Shown here piece by piece: positions 32,031-40,824 of a stretch of 64,000 nt of DNA. How positions within the stretch are numbered: position 1 is the stretch's first letter; each line of letters opens with the position of its first letter. The stretch comes from Thermoanaerobaculia bacterium (lineage in GTDB: Bacteria > Acidobacteriota > Thermoanaerobaculia > Gp7-AA8). A model generated the notes under the pieces. That model made no database searches and was not told the DNA's origin. It saw nothing but the letters and a program-made list of their open reading frames with translations. The stretch lies in NCBI GenBank assembly GCA_017883235.1, contig JADGNY010000012.1, positions 18,573 to 82,572 of the forward strand, written 5' to 3'. The translations under genes were made by a program, and so were the position numbers.

Positions 32031-33056
32031 CTACGACCGGCAGCTCGTTCGCGCCTCGGCCATGGCCTTCTCCAGATCGCCGCGCGCGGCGCTGTGCGAC
32101 TGCGGTACCGCGTCGATTGCCGCGCGGAAGGTCGTCAGTGCTTCGTTGCACGAGCCTTTCGCCGCGAGCACGCGAGCAAGCGTGTCGAGCACGATGTAGG
32201 GATCGGGACCGTTCTGCGCGACGGCCTTTCGCGCAAACGACTCCGCTTCGTCGTAACGTTTCGATTCGTAAAGAAGCCAGGCCAGGTTGTTGAGGGCATC
32301 GCGCGATGTCGCATCGACCGTGAGTGCTTTGCGAAACGCCTCCTCAGCCTCGGTGCGGTTACCGAGCTGCATCTCGGCGTTGCCGAGGTTTGTCCAGGCC
32401 AGGAGAGAATCAGGATGCTGGACGAGGATCGCGCGATAGGCGCGCGCGGCATCCGCGTACTTTCCCTCATCTTCGAGCGCCACGGCCGCGCGGAGGGCGG
32501 CGGAATCATTGCCGGGATGGATCAGGATCGCCGCATGGCCGCCGCCTGCCCACGCTTTTTCGAGACGGTCGAACGACGTCCAACGCCCTTTGCCGTCGCC
32601 GAACTGCGTGCGAATCAGTCCGGAGGCCGTGTCGATGCCGTCGGCCACGATGTAGTGGAAAAAGTCGTAGTGATGTCCGGGCGAATCGACGACTTGCAGC
32701 ATCAGGATCACCGGCCGTCCCTGCTGCAACTCCTGTTCGATGATGGCCGGCGTTCCGGTGACGAGTTGCGCGTCGAAGCCTGCCTTGCGCGCCGCCAGCA
32801 GCATGTCGATCGTCAGCACGCCGCCGCGCGTCTTCGGCAATATCGCATCCCACGATTGCATCGTCGTGGCGTCACCGTAGTGCTGCAGCACGGTGGACAG
32901 CGAGCCGGCGCCGCACGATTCGATGCCCCAGTGTTGTGCCGGGACGTTCGGGATGACGGTCGCGGTGGGGGAGGCGTGCTGGGTTTTGGGGGTGATGGCG
33001 ATGCAGGAGGTGAGGAGAACAACGAAAAAAAGCAATGTTGAATGTTGAATGACCAC
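32031..33056 (-). CDS. PA2778-type C39-like cysteine peptidase with TPRs, lipoprotein
   Basis: 341 residues from the GTG at 33056; a TTG at 33035 is an alternative, and the track start at 33158 would translate a palindromic repeat. Lipoprotein leader (LLFFVVLLTSC). The C39-like domain has the catalytic Cys in AQHWGIESCGAGSLSTVLQH and the His region in SPGHHYDFFHYIVADG. TPRs follow at about 190-330 (AARAYRAILVQHPDSLLAW, LGNRTEAEEAFRKALTV, SKRYDEAESFARKAVAQ). This combination is the PA2778 family, always seen with PA2779, as here. Probably a periplasmic protein-processing or export factor; the target is unknown. Confidence 0.82.
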   Translation of the reverse strand: MVIQHSTLLFFVVLLTSCIAITPKTQHASPTATVIPNVPAQHWGIESCGAGSLSTVLQHYGDATTMQSWDAILPKTRGGVLTIDMLLAARKAGFDAQLVTGTPAIIEQELQQGRPVILMLQVVDSPGHHYDFFHYIVADGIDTASGLIRTQFGDGKGRWTSFDRLEKAWAGGGHAAILIHPGNDSAALRAAVALEDEGKYADAARAYRAILVQHPDSLLAWTNLGNAEMQLGNRTEAEEAFRKALTVDATSRDALNNLAWLLYESKRYDEAESFARKAVAQNGPDPYIVLDTLARVLAAKGSCNEALTTFRAAIDAVPQSHSAARGDLEKAMAEARTSCRS

Positions 33057-33159
33057 GGGAGTCGGGAGTCGGGTGTCGGGTGTCGGAGAGAATACGACAT
33101 CTCCGACTCCCGACCCCCGACTCCCGACCCCCGTCGGCAGACATTCAACATTCAACATT
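33034..33159. repeat. Nested palindrome of two words (AATGTTG and GGGAGTC)
   Basis: The outer arms are AATGTTGAATGTTGAATG and its inverse (33141-33159); the inner arms are made of iterated GGGAGTC/GGGTGTC and their inverse (33100 on), with a 10-base loop. Total about 125 bases. The left arm overlaps the beginning of the PA2778-type gene and supplies its possible GTG and TTG starts. Confidence 0.85.
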
Positions 33160-33231
33160 CGCTTCTCCTTAGGAAAAACGCGGGCGAGCCAGACAGCGGC
33201 TCGCCCGGTTCGTACGGCGGTCTTCGAGTGA

Positions 33232-33594
33232 CTACCCGAGGGCGATGACGAGGATCAGAGCGGCCAGGGCGCCGATACCGATGTAGATCCATTCCTGGCG
33301 CGTCAGGCCGGCGGCCTGCACCTGGTCGATGTTCTGCGCGAGCTGATGGAGGTCCTGCGGCGAGAGCTGGGCCAGGCGCTGATCGACCTGCTCCTTGGTA
33401 AAGCCGCGGTCCGTCAGAACTTTGGCGACCTGCTCGTTTGCGGCAACGTCGCGCACGAGAGCCAGATCGGCGGCGCGCTGGTCGATGCTCTGATCGGCCG
33501 CTGTCTTCGACGGAACCGGACCGGCGAACGACGGAAGGGCCGCAAAGGCGAGGACAAGGAAGAAAACAACGAATTGGGACGAACGCTTGGACAC
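33232..33594 (-). CDS. PA2779-family protein
   Basis: 120 residues from GTG at 33594, which stands 7 bases behind GGAGGT; the track's 33633 start and the ATG at 33609 lack that spacing. Signal peptide (FFLVLAFAALPSFA), then an acidic helical part (DLALVRDVAANEQVAKVLTDRGFT, DQRLAQLSPQDLHQLAQNID) and a C-terminal membrane helix (WIYIGIGALAALILVIAL). This is the PA2779 family pattern. It precedes the PA2778-type peptidase on the same strand, as in other genomes, and probably recruits or delivers substrate to it. Confidence 0.85.
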   Translation of the reverse strand: MSKRSSQFVVFFLVLAFAALPSFAGPVPSKTAADQSIDQRAADLALVRDVAANEQVAKVLTDRGFTKEQVDQRLAQLSPQDLHQLAQNIDQVQAAGLTRQEWIYIGIGALAALILVIALG

Positions 33595-33728
33595 GACAAA
33601 TACCTCCATGTTGTGTGAAGTGGTGCTCACCACCTCACCGTTTCAGTTAACTCCGGCGATCATGGCCCCACGGCCAGGCAACCGGCATCCGGGGAGCGGA
33701 CGGAGCAAGACGGGTGCCGGGTTTGGAC

Positions 33729-33853
33729 AGCGGCTACGTCGCGTTGTCGGTTGTCGGTTATCCGTTGTCAATGTGTTGCTCGTCATTGTCGTCGCTCTCG
33801 ACTGCCCTCCGCGGACAACCGAGAACCGACAACCGACAACGCGGCGTAGCCGC
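33729..33853. repeat. Intergenic palindrome built from the word TTGTCGG, second copy
   Basis: The 41-base left arm (33729-33769) and right arm (33813-33853) match at about 37 positions and share the word with the element at 9120-9202; outer ends GCGGCTACG and CGTAGCCGC close the hairpin. It lies between the divergent PA2779 and Rel/Spo genes, 24 bases before the Rel/Spo start. Confidence 0.85.
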
Positions 33854-33877
33854 AGTAAATCGGCTACGATCCCTCCG

Positions 33878-36043
33878 ATGATCCGCTTCGAAGACATCCT
33901 CGACAAGGTCGAAAGCTACAAGCCCGACTTCGATGAGGAGCTCCTCGACCGCGCTTTTGTCTTCTCGGCGCGCGAGCATCGCGGACAGGTGCGCAGCTCG
34001 GGCGAGCCGTATCTCGTGCATCCCCTCAACGTCGCCTACATCCTGGCCGAGATGCGGCTCGATGAAACCTCCATCGCCGTCGGGCTGCTTCACGACGTGC
34101 TCGAGGACACGCTGACGACGAAAGAGACGCTGCAGGAGATCTTCGGCGACGACGTGGCCGAACTGGTCGACGGTGTCACGAAGATCTCCCGCTACGCCTA
34201 CGTCTCGCGGGAAGAGCAGCAGGCCGAGACCTTCCGCAAGATGTTGCTGGCGATGGTGAGCGACCTGCGCGTCGTCCTGGTCAAGCTCGCCGACCGTCTC
34301 CACAACATGCGCACGCTCCAGTTTCTCCCCGAGGAGCGGAGGCTGGCCATCGCCAAAGAGACGATGGAGATCTATGCGCCGATCGCCAACCGCCTCGGCA
34401 TGGGCCGCATCAAGAGCGAGCTCGAAGACCTCGCCTTCCGCCACATGCACCCGCGCGAATTCGAGGACCTGCAGCGCGCCGTCAACGAGAAGCTGGCCAT
34501 ATCCGGCGAGATCGTCGATCGCATCAAGGGAACGCTGACGGCCAAGCTTCAGGAGAACGACCTCAACGGCGACGTCTTCGGCCGCGTGAAGTCGATGTAC
34601 TCCATCTGGTCCAAGCTCCGGCGGCAGGAGATCGACGTCGGGCAGGTCTACGACTACCTCGCCTTCCGCATCGTCACCGCGAACATCAAAGACACCTACG
34701 CCTGCCTCGGCATCATTCATCAGATGTGGCGCCCGGTCCCCGGCCGGATCAAGGACTACATCGCCATGCCCAAGCCCAACTTCTACCAGTCGCTCCACAC
34801 GACGGTAGTGGCGGAGAAGGGGCAGCCTTTCGAGGTGCAGATCCGGACGCGGGAGATGGACCTGATCGCCGAGCAGGGGATCGCAGCGCACTGGAAGTAC
34901 AAGGAAGGCCGCGTCGGCGCGCAACCGGACGACACCAACTTCCTCTGGCTCCGGCAGCTCGTGGAGTGGCAGCACGAGATCACCGATCCGCGCGACTTCA
35001 TGCACTCGTTGAAGATCGACCTCTATCCCGATGAGGTCTATACGTTTACGCCCAAAGGAGACGTCTTCGCTTTTCCGCGCGGCGCCACGCCGCTCGACTT
35101 CGCCTACCGCATCCACACCGACGTCGGGGGCCACTGCGTCGGCGCGCGGGTGAACGGGAAATTGATGCCTCTGCGGACGACGCTCAAGAACGGCGACATC
35201 ATCGAAGTGCTCACGGCCCCGACGCAGTCGCCCTCGCGCGAGTGGATCAACATGGTGGTGACCTCGCGGGCGCGCCACAAGATCCGGCACTGGCTCAACA
35301 CCGAGCAGAAACACCGCTCCATCGATCTCGGGCGCAAACTGATCGAGAAAGAGGCCCGGCGCTACCGCGTGCAGTGGCGCAAACTCGTCGCCGAGAACGC
35401 GCTCGATGCCGTCCTGGCCGAGTATGGGCTGCCGAAGCTCGACGATCTTTATGCCGACGTCGGCTACGGCAAGATCTCCTCGCGCTCGATCGTCGAGCGT
35501 TTCGCCAAAGAGGATCAGCCGGCCGTCGATGAAGGGGTCATCACGCGCGCCGTGCGCAAGATCTTTCCCTTCACCGGCACCTCCCCGGCCATCAAGGTGC
35601 GCGGCTATGACGACCTGATGACCTACCTTGCCGGCTGCTGCAAACCGCTGCCGGGAGAGCCGATCGTCGGCTATATCTCGCGCGGCAAAGGGGTGGGCGT
35701 GCACAGTCTGAACTGCCCTAACGTCCGCAATCTGATGTTCAACGCCGACCGCCAGATTACCGTCGAATGGGCCAACCAGCGTCACGCGCAGTTCCAGGTC
35801 GAGCTGGAGGTGGTGATGGAGGACCGTCAGGGCATCCTGGCGCGCGTCGTCTCGACCGTGGCCAACATGAAAACCAACATTCGCCAGATGGACAGCCGCA
35901 CCGCGGATGGAAAGGCTACCGCCGAGCTGACTCTCGAAATCGCCGATCTCAAACACCTCGAGCGCGTCATCCGCTCCATCGCCGACATCGAAGGCGTGGT
36001 ACAGGTGGAACGGAAGTTCAACGTCAAGCATGCCACTGGGTGA
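33878..36043 (+). CDS. rsh: Bifunctional (p)ppGpp synthetase/hydrolase (RelA/SpoT homologue)
   Basis: 721 residues from the ATG at 33878; the track start at 33587 runs through the palindrome. The HD hydrolase domain (about 25-180) keeps its metal site (EHRGQVRSSGEPYLVHPLNV, GLLHDVLEDT). The synthetase domain (about 220-360) shows VYDYLAFRIVTANIKDTYACLG, GRIKDYIAMPKPNFYQSLHTT and the AAHWKYKEG end. A TGS domain (DEVYTFTPKGDVFAFPRG) follows at about 385-445, and a C-terminal ACT domain (VEWANQRHAQFQVELEVVMED) at about 640-715. It makes and degrades the stringent-response alarmone. Confidence 0.95.
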   Translation: MIRFEDILDKVESYKPDFDEELLDRAFVFSAREHRGQVRSSGEPYLVHPLNVAYILAEMRLDETSIAVGLLHDVLEDTLTTKETLQEIFGDDVAELVDGVTKISRYAYVSREEQQAETFRKMLLAMVSDLRVVLVKLADRLHNMRTLQFLPEERRLAIAKETMEIYAPIANRLGMGRIKSELEDLAFRHMHPREFEDLQRAVNEKLAISGEIVDRIKGTLTAKLQENDLNGDVFGRVKSMYSIWSKLRRQEIDVGQVYDYLAFRIVTANIKDTYACLGIIHQMWRPVPGRIKDYIAMPKPNFYQSLHTTVVAEKGQPFEVQIRTREMDLIAEQGIAAHWKYKEGRVGAQPDDTNFLWLRQLVEWQHEITDPRDFMHSLKIDLYPDEVYTFTPKGDVFAFPRGATPLDFAYRIHTDVGGHCVGARVNGKLMPLRTTLKNGDIIEVLTAPTQSPSREWINMVVTSRARHKIRHWLNTEQKHRSIDLGRKLIEKEARRYRVQWRKLVAENALDAVLAEYGLPKLDDLYADVGYGKISSRSIVERFAKEDQPAVDEGVITRAVRKIFPFTGTSPAIKVRGYDDLMTYLAGCCKPLPGEPIVGYISRGKGVGVHSLNCPNVRNLMFNADRQITVEWANQRHAQFQVELEVVMEDRQGILARVVSTVANMKTNIRQMDSRTADGKATAELTLEIADLKHLERVIRSIADIEGVVQVERKFNVKHATG

Positions 36044-36054
36044 GGCTTCCTCCA

Positions 36055-36108
36055 CTTCGCGGTTTCGCGTCTTCGCGTGAACATCGATCTCACGCGAAGG
36101 CGCGAAGG
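36055..36108 (+). terminator. Palindrome built from TTCGCG words, probable terminator of rsh
   Basis: GGTTTCGCGTCTTCGCGTGA pairs with TCACGCGAAGGCGCGAAGG (36090-36108) around a 9-base loop, directly behind the rsh stop and 20 bases before the next ATG. There is no T-run. The arms are made of an iterated 7-9 base word like the other palindromes. Confidence 0.6.
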
Positions 36109-36128
36109 GATTGGGCTAACATCCTTCA

Positions 36129-36899
36129 ATGTCCCCATTCCAGCGTTACGTTGCCATCGGAGACAGCACAGTCGAAGGACTCGACGATCCCGATGGGCGG
36201 GGCGGCTATCGGGGATGGGCCGACCTTCTGGCGCAGAAGCTCGCCACGGAGCAGGGGAGCGTGCTCTACGCCAACCTTGCCATTCGCGGACGGACGACGC
36301 GGCAGATCCGCCGCGAGCAGCTCGACACGGCGGTGGCCATGCAGCCGGACCTGGTGGCCGTCGTCTCCGGAACGAACGATCTGCTGCGGCCGCGATTCGA
36401 TCCTGATGCGCTTCGCGACGACGTCGAGACGATGCAGGACGCTCTGTCCGGTATCGGCGCGACGGTGATCACCTTCACCCTCCCTGACCTCGGCGACATC
36501 ATGCCGCTCGCGCGCATGGTGCGCGGCCGGTTGTTGCGGATGAATGACATCATCCGCGAGGCTGCCGCGCGGAGCGGTACGATCGTCTGCGACTTCGCCG
36601 CGCATCCGGTGGCCTCCGATCCGCGCCTCTGGTCTGATGACCGCCTCCACGCCAACACCGCCGGACATGCGCGGATCGCCGATGCCCTTGCAGATCACCT
36701 CGGGTTGCCGGGTGCGAACGGATCGTGGTCTGAGCCGCTGCCGCTTGCGCCACCCGCTCGATGGACAGAAACGCTAGGAGCCGAGGCCGCCTGGATGCGC
36801 CGCCACATGCTGCCGTGGCTCTGGCGGCATCTGCAAGGACGCTCGTCCGGCGACGGCATCACACCGAAGGTGCCACGGCTTACCGTGATCGAAGGGTAG
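36129..36899 (+). CDS. SGNH/GDSL hydrolase
   Basis: 256 residues. All SGNH blocks are present: nucleophile Ser in VAIGDSTVEG, Gly in NLAIRGRTT, Asn in VVSGTNDLL, and the Asp/His pair in DDRLHANTAGHARIA. The family hydrolyses ester or thioester bonds of lipids, acyl groups or acetylated sugars. There is no signal peptide, so it is likely cytoplasmic. The last 40 residues (ETLGAEAAWMRRHMLPWLWRH) are a conserved extension of this subgroup. It stands alone behind the Rel/Spo gene. Confidence 0.92.
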   Translation: MSPFQRYVAIGDSTVEGLDDPDGRGGYRGWADLLAQKLATEQGSVLYANLAIRGRTTRQIRREQLDTAVAMQPDLVAVVSGTNDLLRPRFDPDALRDDVETMQDALSGIGATVITFTLPDLGDIMPLARMVRGRLLRMNDIIREAAARSGTIVCDFAAHPVASDPRLWSDDRLHANTAGHARIADALADHLGLPGANGSWSEPLPLAPPARWTETLGAEAAWMRRHMLPWLWRHLQGRSSGDGITPKVPRLTVIEG

Positions 36900-36911
36900 G
36901 GATTCTCGCGT

Positions 36912-37070
36912 TTATCGCTGCTTCGGCGTCTCGTGTTTTGGCTGGACTGTCGAGGTGCGTTGAGTGGGATTTGTCGCACCGGAATTCTCGAGTTGCCGAG
37001 ACAATCTCGACTCATCCAGTCTCTGGCTTGCTCGCTCGATGACTTCCTTGATTCGCTGCCCGTTGTTCAT
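36912..37070 (-). CDS. Small hydrophilic protein directly behind the AvcD-type deaminase (52 aa; absent from the ORF track)
   Basis: Reading the minus strand from 37070 gives MNNGQRIKEVIERASQRLDE as N-terminus, an amphipathic helix, and a Thr/Gln/Lys-rich tail ending in TPKQR, with a TAA at 36912. It starts 21 bases after the stop of the deaminase gene; GAGCGGAAC precedes the ATG. Composition and frame look like coding sequence. No family is recognised. The position suggests co-transcription with the defence deaminase, so a regulator, antitoxin-like partner or cofactor is possible. Confidence 0.5.
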   Translation of the reverse strand: MNNGQRIKEVIERASQRLDESRLSRQLENSGATNPTQRTSTVQPKHETPKQR

Positions 37071-37091
37071 CAGGTTCCGCTCACTTTCTGT

Positions 37092-38645
37092 TCAGCTCTC
37101 TCGAAACCGAACTCCTGCACTTGCCAGAATCTTACCCAGTTGTTCAACTGAACCGCGTTCACGACGGATATACGACTGCGGATCATTCTGGATTCGAGGT
37201 TGGGCGGACTGCTTGGACTCGTCCCAAGAGATGATACGGCCATTGGGATCCTTCCGATCGCCCATGACAAAGAATTCGCGGAAGCGCGAAGGCGCGATTC
37301 CGACGAAAGGTTGGAGGTGCACTTTTCCCGGCGTGGTGCCCTCGAGATCGATCGAGTCCCTGAACAATCTCGCGACTTGGCTCTTCGGATACGGTTCGAT
37401 GTACACAAGCCGTCGGATGCCTGATGCCACTACATGCTTCGCACAGTTGTGGCACGGGAACGTCGTCCCATACATGGCCGCATCCTGGAGTGCGACGCCG
37501 CGTCTCGCGGCATCGGTGATGACACCCATCTCGGCGTGAACGGCTCTACCGTATTCAGTGATGCTCCAGAAGCGGCTACTCTTGAGTTTCTGAGCAGTAA
37601 CGCTCACCATTTCATCGTCGACGTCACCTTCGTTAGTGAGGAGGCCTTCGTTTCTCAGATTCTCGAGCAACTCTTTGAGGATCGACAACTTCATCTCCGC
37701 GTTGGGCTCATCGCTCTCCACGACGCGGAAGTCGCGGGCATCGTTGTCGAAGCCAGACCAGTAGAAGCCCCCGCCTGCTTTCGCAACTTCATTCGTGCCG
37801 ACCGCGAGGACCTGACCATCGGCGGTGCAAGCAGCGTATCCTACCTGACGCGAAAGATCCGATGATCGCAACGCGGCGCCGTACGCGTACTGCATTCCCA
37901 TCTCGTCGATCGTCGGAGTTTCGAACGGGTGTCCGAAGAGAATGGCGACGGTTCGACGTACCGAGTTATCGATGGAACCTTTGTCGTCCGCATTCAGAAA
38001 GACATCGGCAAGCGGGAACGTGTCGCGGACATCCTGGCCGGTGTTCACCAGACTCTCGATCTCGTCACGCGCCATCAACTTTTCCGCCCGCCAGACGCAC
38101 TCTCGCATCTCCACGTTCTTCGACCTTGCAATACGAAGAGCGAGAGATTCCCGTCTCCGCTCCCGAGATGCATAAGCGCTGACAAGAAGAAAGGCGTTCC
38201 CGTAAACCTCGCGGAGTGCCGTTACTTCCTCCGGCCGCTTGAGTGAGTTCAGGATGTAGGCGGTACGTGGCCGGGGCCTGTCCTCCGTCTCCTCTTCATC
38301 ATCGCGTTGACGCAAGATACGGATCTGAGCCATGCCAAGCCGGGCCATCACATCCTGACCTGCTTTCTCACGGAGTGCGTTGCCGGCATCCATGTGTCCG
38401 CTGATGTACTCCTCCTGATCGTGAATCGCTGACAGGTGACTCCACGGCTCGAGGTCATGAAGACGATGGCTCAGCCGGATAGCGTGGGCGTCGTAGCCAA
38501 CCTCGCGAAGACTAGTCTCCAAAGAGTCCGAGATGCCCGGTAGGTCGCATCCGACGGCACCGACGACACCGATCACGAGTTCGGGACCAATACCCACACC
38601 AATGATGATACCGGTTTGCCATCGTCGTTCTGACGAGCGAGGCAC
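37092..38645 (-). CDS. avcD: AvcD-type anti-phage dCTP/deoxycytidylate deaminase
   Basis: 517 residues, close to the known AvcD size (about 530). The N-terminal half is a P-loop-kinase-like domain (ELVIGVVGAVGCDLPGI, YILNSLKRPEEVTALREVYG). The C-terminal domain is a deoxycytidylate deaminase: zinc ligands and catalytic Glu in RAVHAEMGVITDA, TFPCHNCAKHVVASGIRRL, then VYIEPYPKSQVA. In the known avcID system the enzyme depletes dCTP during phage infection and is held inactive by a small RNA (AvcI) encoded upstream. Here the upstream gap is only 112 bases. A 52-codon gene follows at once. The GTG start at 38645 is uncertain. Confidence 0.85.
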   Translation of the reverse strand: MPRSSERRWQTGIIIGVGIGPELVIGVVGAVGCDLPGISDSLETSLREVGYDAHAIRLSHRLHDLEPWSHLSAIHDQEEYISGHMDAGNALREKAGQDVMARLGMAQIRILRQRDDEEETEDRPRPRTAYILNSLKRPEEVTALREVYGNAFLLVSAYASRERRRESLALRIARSKNVEMRECVWRAEKLMARDEIESLVNTGQDVRDTFPLADVFLNADDKGSIDNSVRRTVAILFGHPFETPTIDEMGMQYAYGAALRSSDLSRQVGYAACTADGQVLAVGTNEVAKAGGGFYWSGFDNDARDFRVVESDEPNAEMKLSILKELLENLRNEGLLTNEGDVDDEMVSVTAQKLKSSRFWSITEYGRAVHAEMGVITDAARRGVALQDAAMYGTTFPCHNCAKHVVASGIRRLVYIEPYPKSQVARLFRDSIDLEGTTPGKVHLQPFVGIAPSRFREFFVMGDRKDPNGRIISWDESKQSAQPRIQNDPQSYIRRERGSVEQLGKILASAGVRFRES

Positions 38646-38757
38646 GTTGACGAGAGAGCGCGGTCGCGGTGTCTACACGATGTGGAATTGGTAAGATAGT
38701 GACGGGTAGGGATTCCTCCTCCTGCAAACCCTCCTTCCCGAAGAGAGAGGTGATTGC

Positions 38758-39729
38758 ATGACTCGAGCGCGGCGGTTGAACGACAATCCACACTTCGTCA
38801 TCTACTCGGATGCTTTCCTCGACGTTCTCGGACCCGATCCGGGATACGAGACTGTGGCGAACGTCAACGCCCACGAGGGGCCGGTCTACGTTCGCGGCGA
38901 GAACGCTCTCTACTTCACTACCGTGCCGGTGACGACGAACATCCCCGCGTTCGGCGACAAGAACGTGGCTATCGGGCGGCTGGACGTCGCTTCGGGCGAG
39001 GTCAGCACGTTCGTCAACGAAACGAACATGGCCAATGGGATGACCGTCGATCGGGAAGGAGGACTCCTGATCTGCGAACAGGGGACGCTGGAGACCGATG
39101 CCCGCATCTCGCGCATGAACCTGAAGACGAAGAAGGCCGAGACGGTCGTCGATCACTGGTTCGGGCTTCCGTTCAATTCACCGAACGACATCGTCGAAAA
39201 GAGCGACGGCACGATCTGGTTCACCGATCCGGCCTACGGTTCGCTCCAGGGCTTTCGTCCCAAGCCGCTCATCGGCGACTTCGTCTACCGCTACGACCCC
39301 GCCGACGATTCGCTGACCGTGGTGGTCGATACGTTCAGGAAGCCGAACGGCCTCTGCTTCTCGCCCGATGAATCGATCCTGTACGTGAACGACTCCGGCG
39401 CCATCGAAGGTCCGAACACGTACTACGTCGATCTGCCGCACCACATCCGCGCCTTCGACGTCGCCGACAACTCTCATCTCGTCAACGAGCGGCTCTTCGC
39501 AGTCGTCACGCCGATCATTCCGGATGGCCTGAAGGTCGACAGCCAGGGGCGCGTCTACAGCTCCTCCGGCACTGGCGTGCAGGTCTTCGACGCCACCGGC
39601 AGGATCCTCGGCGAGATTCTCGCCGGCGGCGTCGCAAACTTCTGCTTCGGAGGCATCGGCAACAACATGCTCTTCATGATGTGCGACACCGCCATCAACA
39701 TCGCCACGCTGGCGGCGACAGGGGTGTGA
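38758..39729 (+). CDS. SMP-30/gluconolactonase-like beta-propeller protein
   Basis: 323 residues, with a GAGAGG ribosome binding site. The six-bladed propeller of the SMP-30/Gnl family is evident: NVNAHEGPVYV (metal-binding Glu in AHEGPVY), NGMTVDREGGLLIC, SPNDIVEKSDGTIWFTDPAYG (metal Asn/Asp), RKPNGLCFSPDESILYVND and IIPDGLKVDSQGRVYSSSGTG. The family hydrolyses lactones such as gluconolactone, with a divalent metal. No signal peptide. It is divergent from the AvcD-type gene. The substrate is unknown. Confidence 0.9.
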   Translation: MTRARRLNDNPHFVIYSDAFLDVLGPDPGYETVANVNAHEGPVYVRGENALYFTTVPVTTNIPAFGDKNVAIGRLDVASGEVSTFVNETNMANGMTVDREGGLLICEQGTLETDARISRMNLKTKKAETVVDHWFGLPFNSPNDIVEKSDGTIWFTDPAYGSLQGFRPKPLIGDFVYRYDPADDSLTVVVDTFRKPNGLCFSPDESILYVNDSGAIEGPNTYYVDLPHHIRAFDVADNSHLVNERLFAVVTPIIPDGLKVDSQGRVYSSSGTGVQVFDATGRILGEILAGGVANFCFGGIGNNMLFMMCDTAINIATLAATGV

Positions 39730-39839
39730 ATCGCGTCGTTGGTGTCGCTCAAGTCGATGCCGTGCCGTCAAAGTGGATGGCGACGTCAGCGTGCTCGACG
39801 ACCACGAGGCGGGGTCGAGACGCCCGCGGTCCCAGGGCG

Positions 39840-40256
39840 CTACTTCGTGATCCGCTGCAATGCTGCCAGCAGCTCCTTGATCTCATACGGCTTACGCAGC
39901 AGTTCCACCCGTTCTCTCTTCAGCTCGGCCGTCAGATCCACGCTGCTGCCGTTACCGGTGGAGAACACGACCGGCAGATCCGGCCAGCGTTTACGCAGCC
40001 GGCGAAACACCTCGATTCCGTCGACGTCGGGCAGGGTCAGATCGAGGATCACCACGTGCGGATTGAAACTCTTGATGGCTTCGACGACGGCAAGTCCTCG
40101 ATCGATCGTGAGTACGGTGAAGCCTTCGAGCTCGAGAAGCGTGGTCAGTCCGGCGGCCACGAGATCATCGTCCTCGACCAGGAGAAGGCGGAAGCTCTCC
40201 TCGGAGCTCTTTCGCCTGGCACGTGCACCGGAGATCGTGCGTTTTGTCGTGGTCAT
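39840..40256 (-). CDS. Single-domain response regulator
   Basis: 138 residues, a lone receiver: LLLVEDDDLVAAGL (acidic pocket), HVVILDLTLPDVDG (phospho-acceptor Asp near 73), VVFSTGN (Thr) and LLRKPYEIKELLAAL (Lys). A basic 20-residue N-terminal extension (TKRTISGARARRKSSEE) is unusual and could be disordered. There is no output domain, so it probably acts by protein contact like CheY or in a phosphorelay. No kinase is adjacent. It could pair with the orphan kinase at 26856, but nothing in the sequence shows this. Confidence 0.88.
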   Translation of the reverse strand: MTTTKRTISGARARRKSSEESFRLLLVEDDDLVAAGLTTLLELEGFTVLTIDRGLAVVEAIKSFNPHVVILDLTLPDVDGIEVFRRLRKRWPDLPVVFSTGNGSSVDLTAELKRERVELLRKPYEIKELLAALQRITK

Positions 40257-40414
40257 GGTGGATCTACGGCGAAAGCGGACCTCGGTTCCGCCATCGGACG
40301 TTAGGTAGATTATTATGGCAGTTAAGGATCGTTGTCCAGAGGCTCCGCCATCTCGGACGGGTACCGGCGATCGGTGGGAGCCGTTCTGAAGGGGAGAGGG
40401 GTGCCGCGCGGAAG

Positions 40415-40609
40415 TTACCGCGCGGCTTTTGCGATCTTGCCTGTCCGGATGCAGCGGGTGCAGACGTTCATCCGCTTCACCGCCGAGCCGACCATGACGC
40501 GGACGCGCTGCAGGTTCGGCAGCCAGCGCCGGCTTGAAACGTTGTGGGCGTGGCTGACCCGGTTACCGAACACGGGGGCCTTGCCGCAGACTTCGCACAT
40601 CTTTGCCAT
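40415..40609 (-). CDS. rpmB: 50S ribosomal protein L28
   Basis: 64 residues from ATG at 40609 (GGAGTC before it); the track start at 40741 is too long. MAKMCEVCGKAPVFGNRVSH, then NVSSRRWLPNLQRVRV and the end NVCTRCIRTGKI. Two CxxC pairs make it the zinc-binding (C+) form of L28. It joins the large subunit late in assembly. The gene stands alone between the receiver gene and the divergent pil cluster; the 158-base gap to the receiver gene holds nothing recognisable. Confidence 0.95.
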   Translation of the reverse strand: MAKMCEVCGKAPVFGNRVSHAHNVSSRRWLPNLQRVRVMVGSAVKRMNVCTRCIRTGKIAKAAR

Positions 40610-40734
40610 CGATTGACTCCTCAAATAACGCGAAAGGGAAGGGATTGTAGCCGGTGAGCGGGTCCGGCGCAAACCGGACCACCCAAAACGGCCCAACTTG
40701 GCGTAATCGTCTGATAAATCTAAATGCTGTAGAG

Positions 40735-40763
40735 TTGACACTCACCTTTAAACGTTGTAATTT
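40735..40763 (+). promoter_or_regulatory. Predicted promoter of the pilMNOPQ operon
   Basis: TTGACA, a 17-base spacer and TAATTT stand 62 bases before the pilM start codon. The -35 is perfect and the -10 imperfect, just as in the promoter at 1673. The divergent rpmB start is 126 bases away. Confidence 0.5.
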
Positions 40764-40824
40764 CGACCGACTTTCCACATCTGGAGCCAGCGAGAAGTGA
40801 GTGGTGTGATGGACGGGGTGAGCG

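Noticed and set aside
33758-36055. 765-aa minus-strand ORF
   Set aside because: Shadow of the Rel/Spo gene on the opposite strand in GC-rich DNA; rich in Asp, Arg and Val as expected for such shadows.
38646-38757. AvcI-type small RNA upstream of the deaminase
   Set aside because: I looked for a structured RNA in this 112-base gap but could not point to a convincing fold by eye; it also contains the ribosome binding site of the divergent gene.
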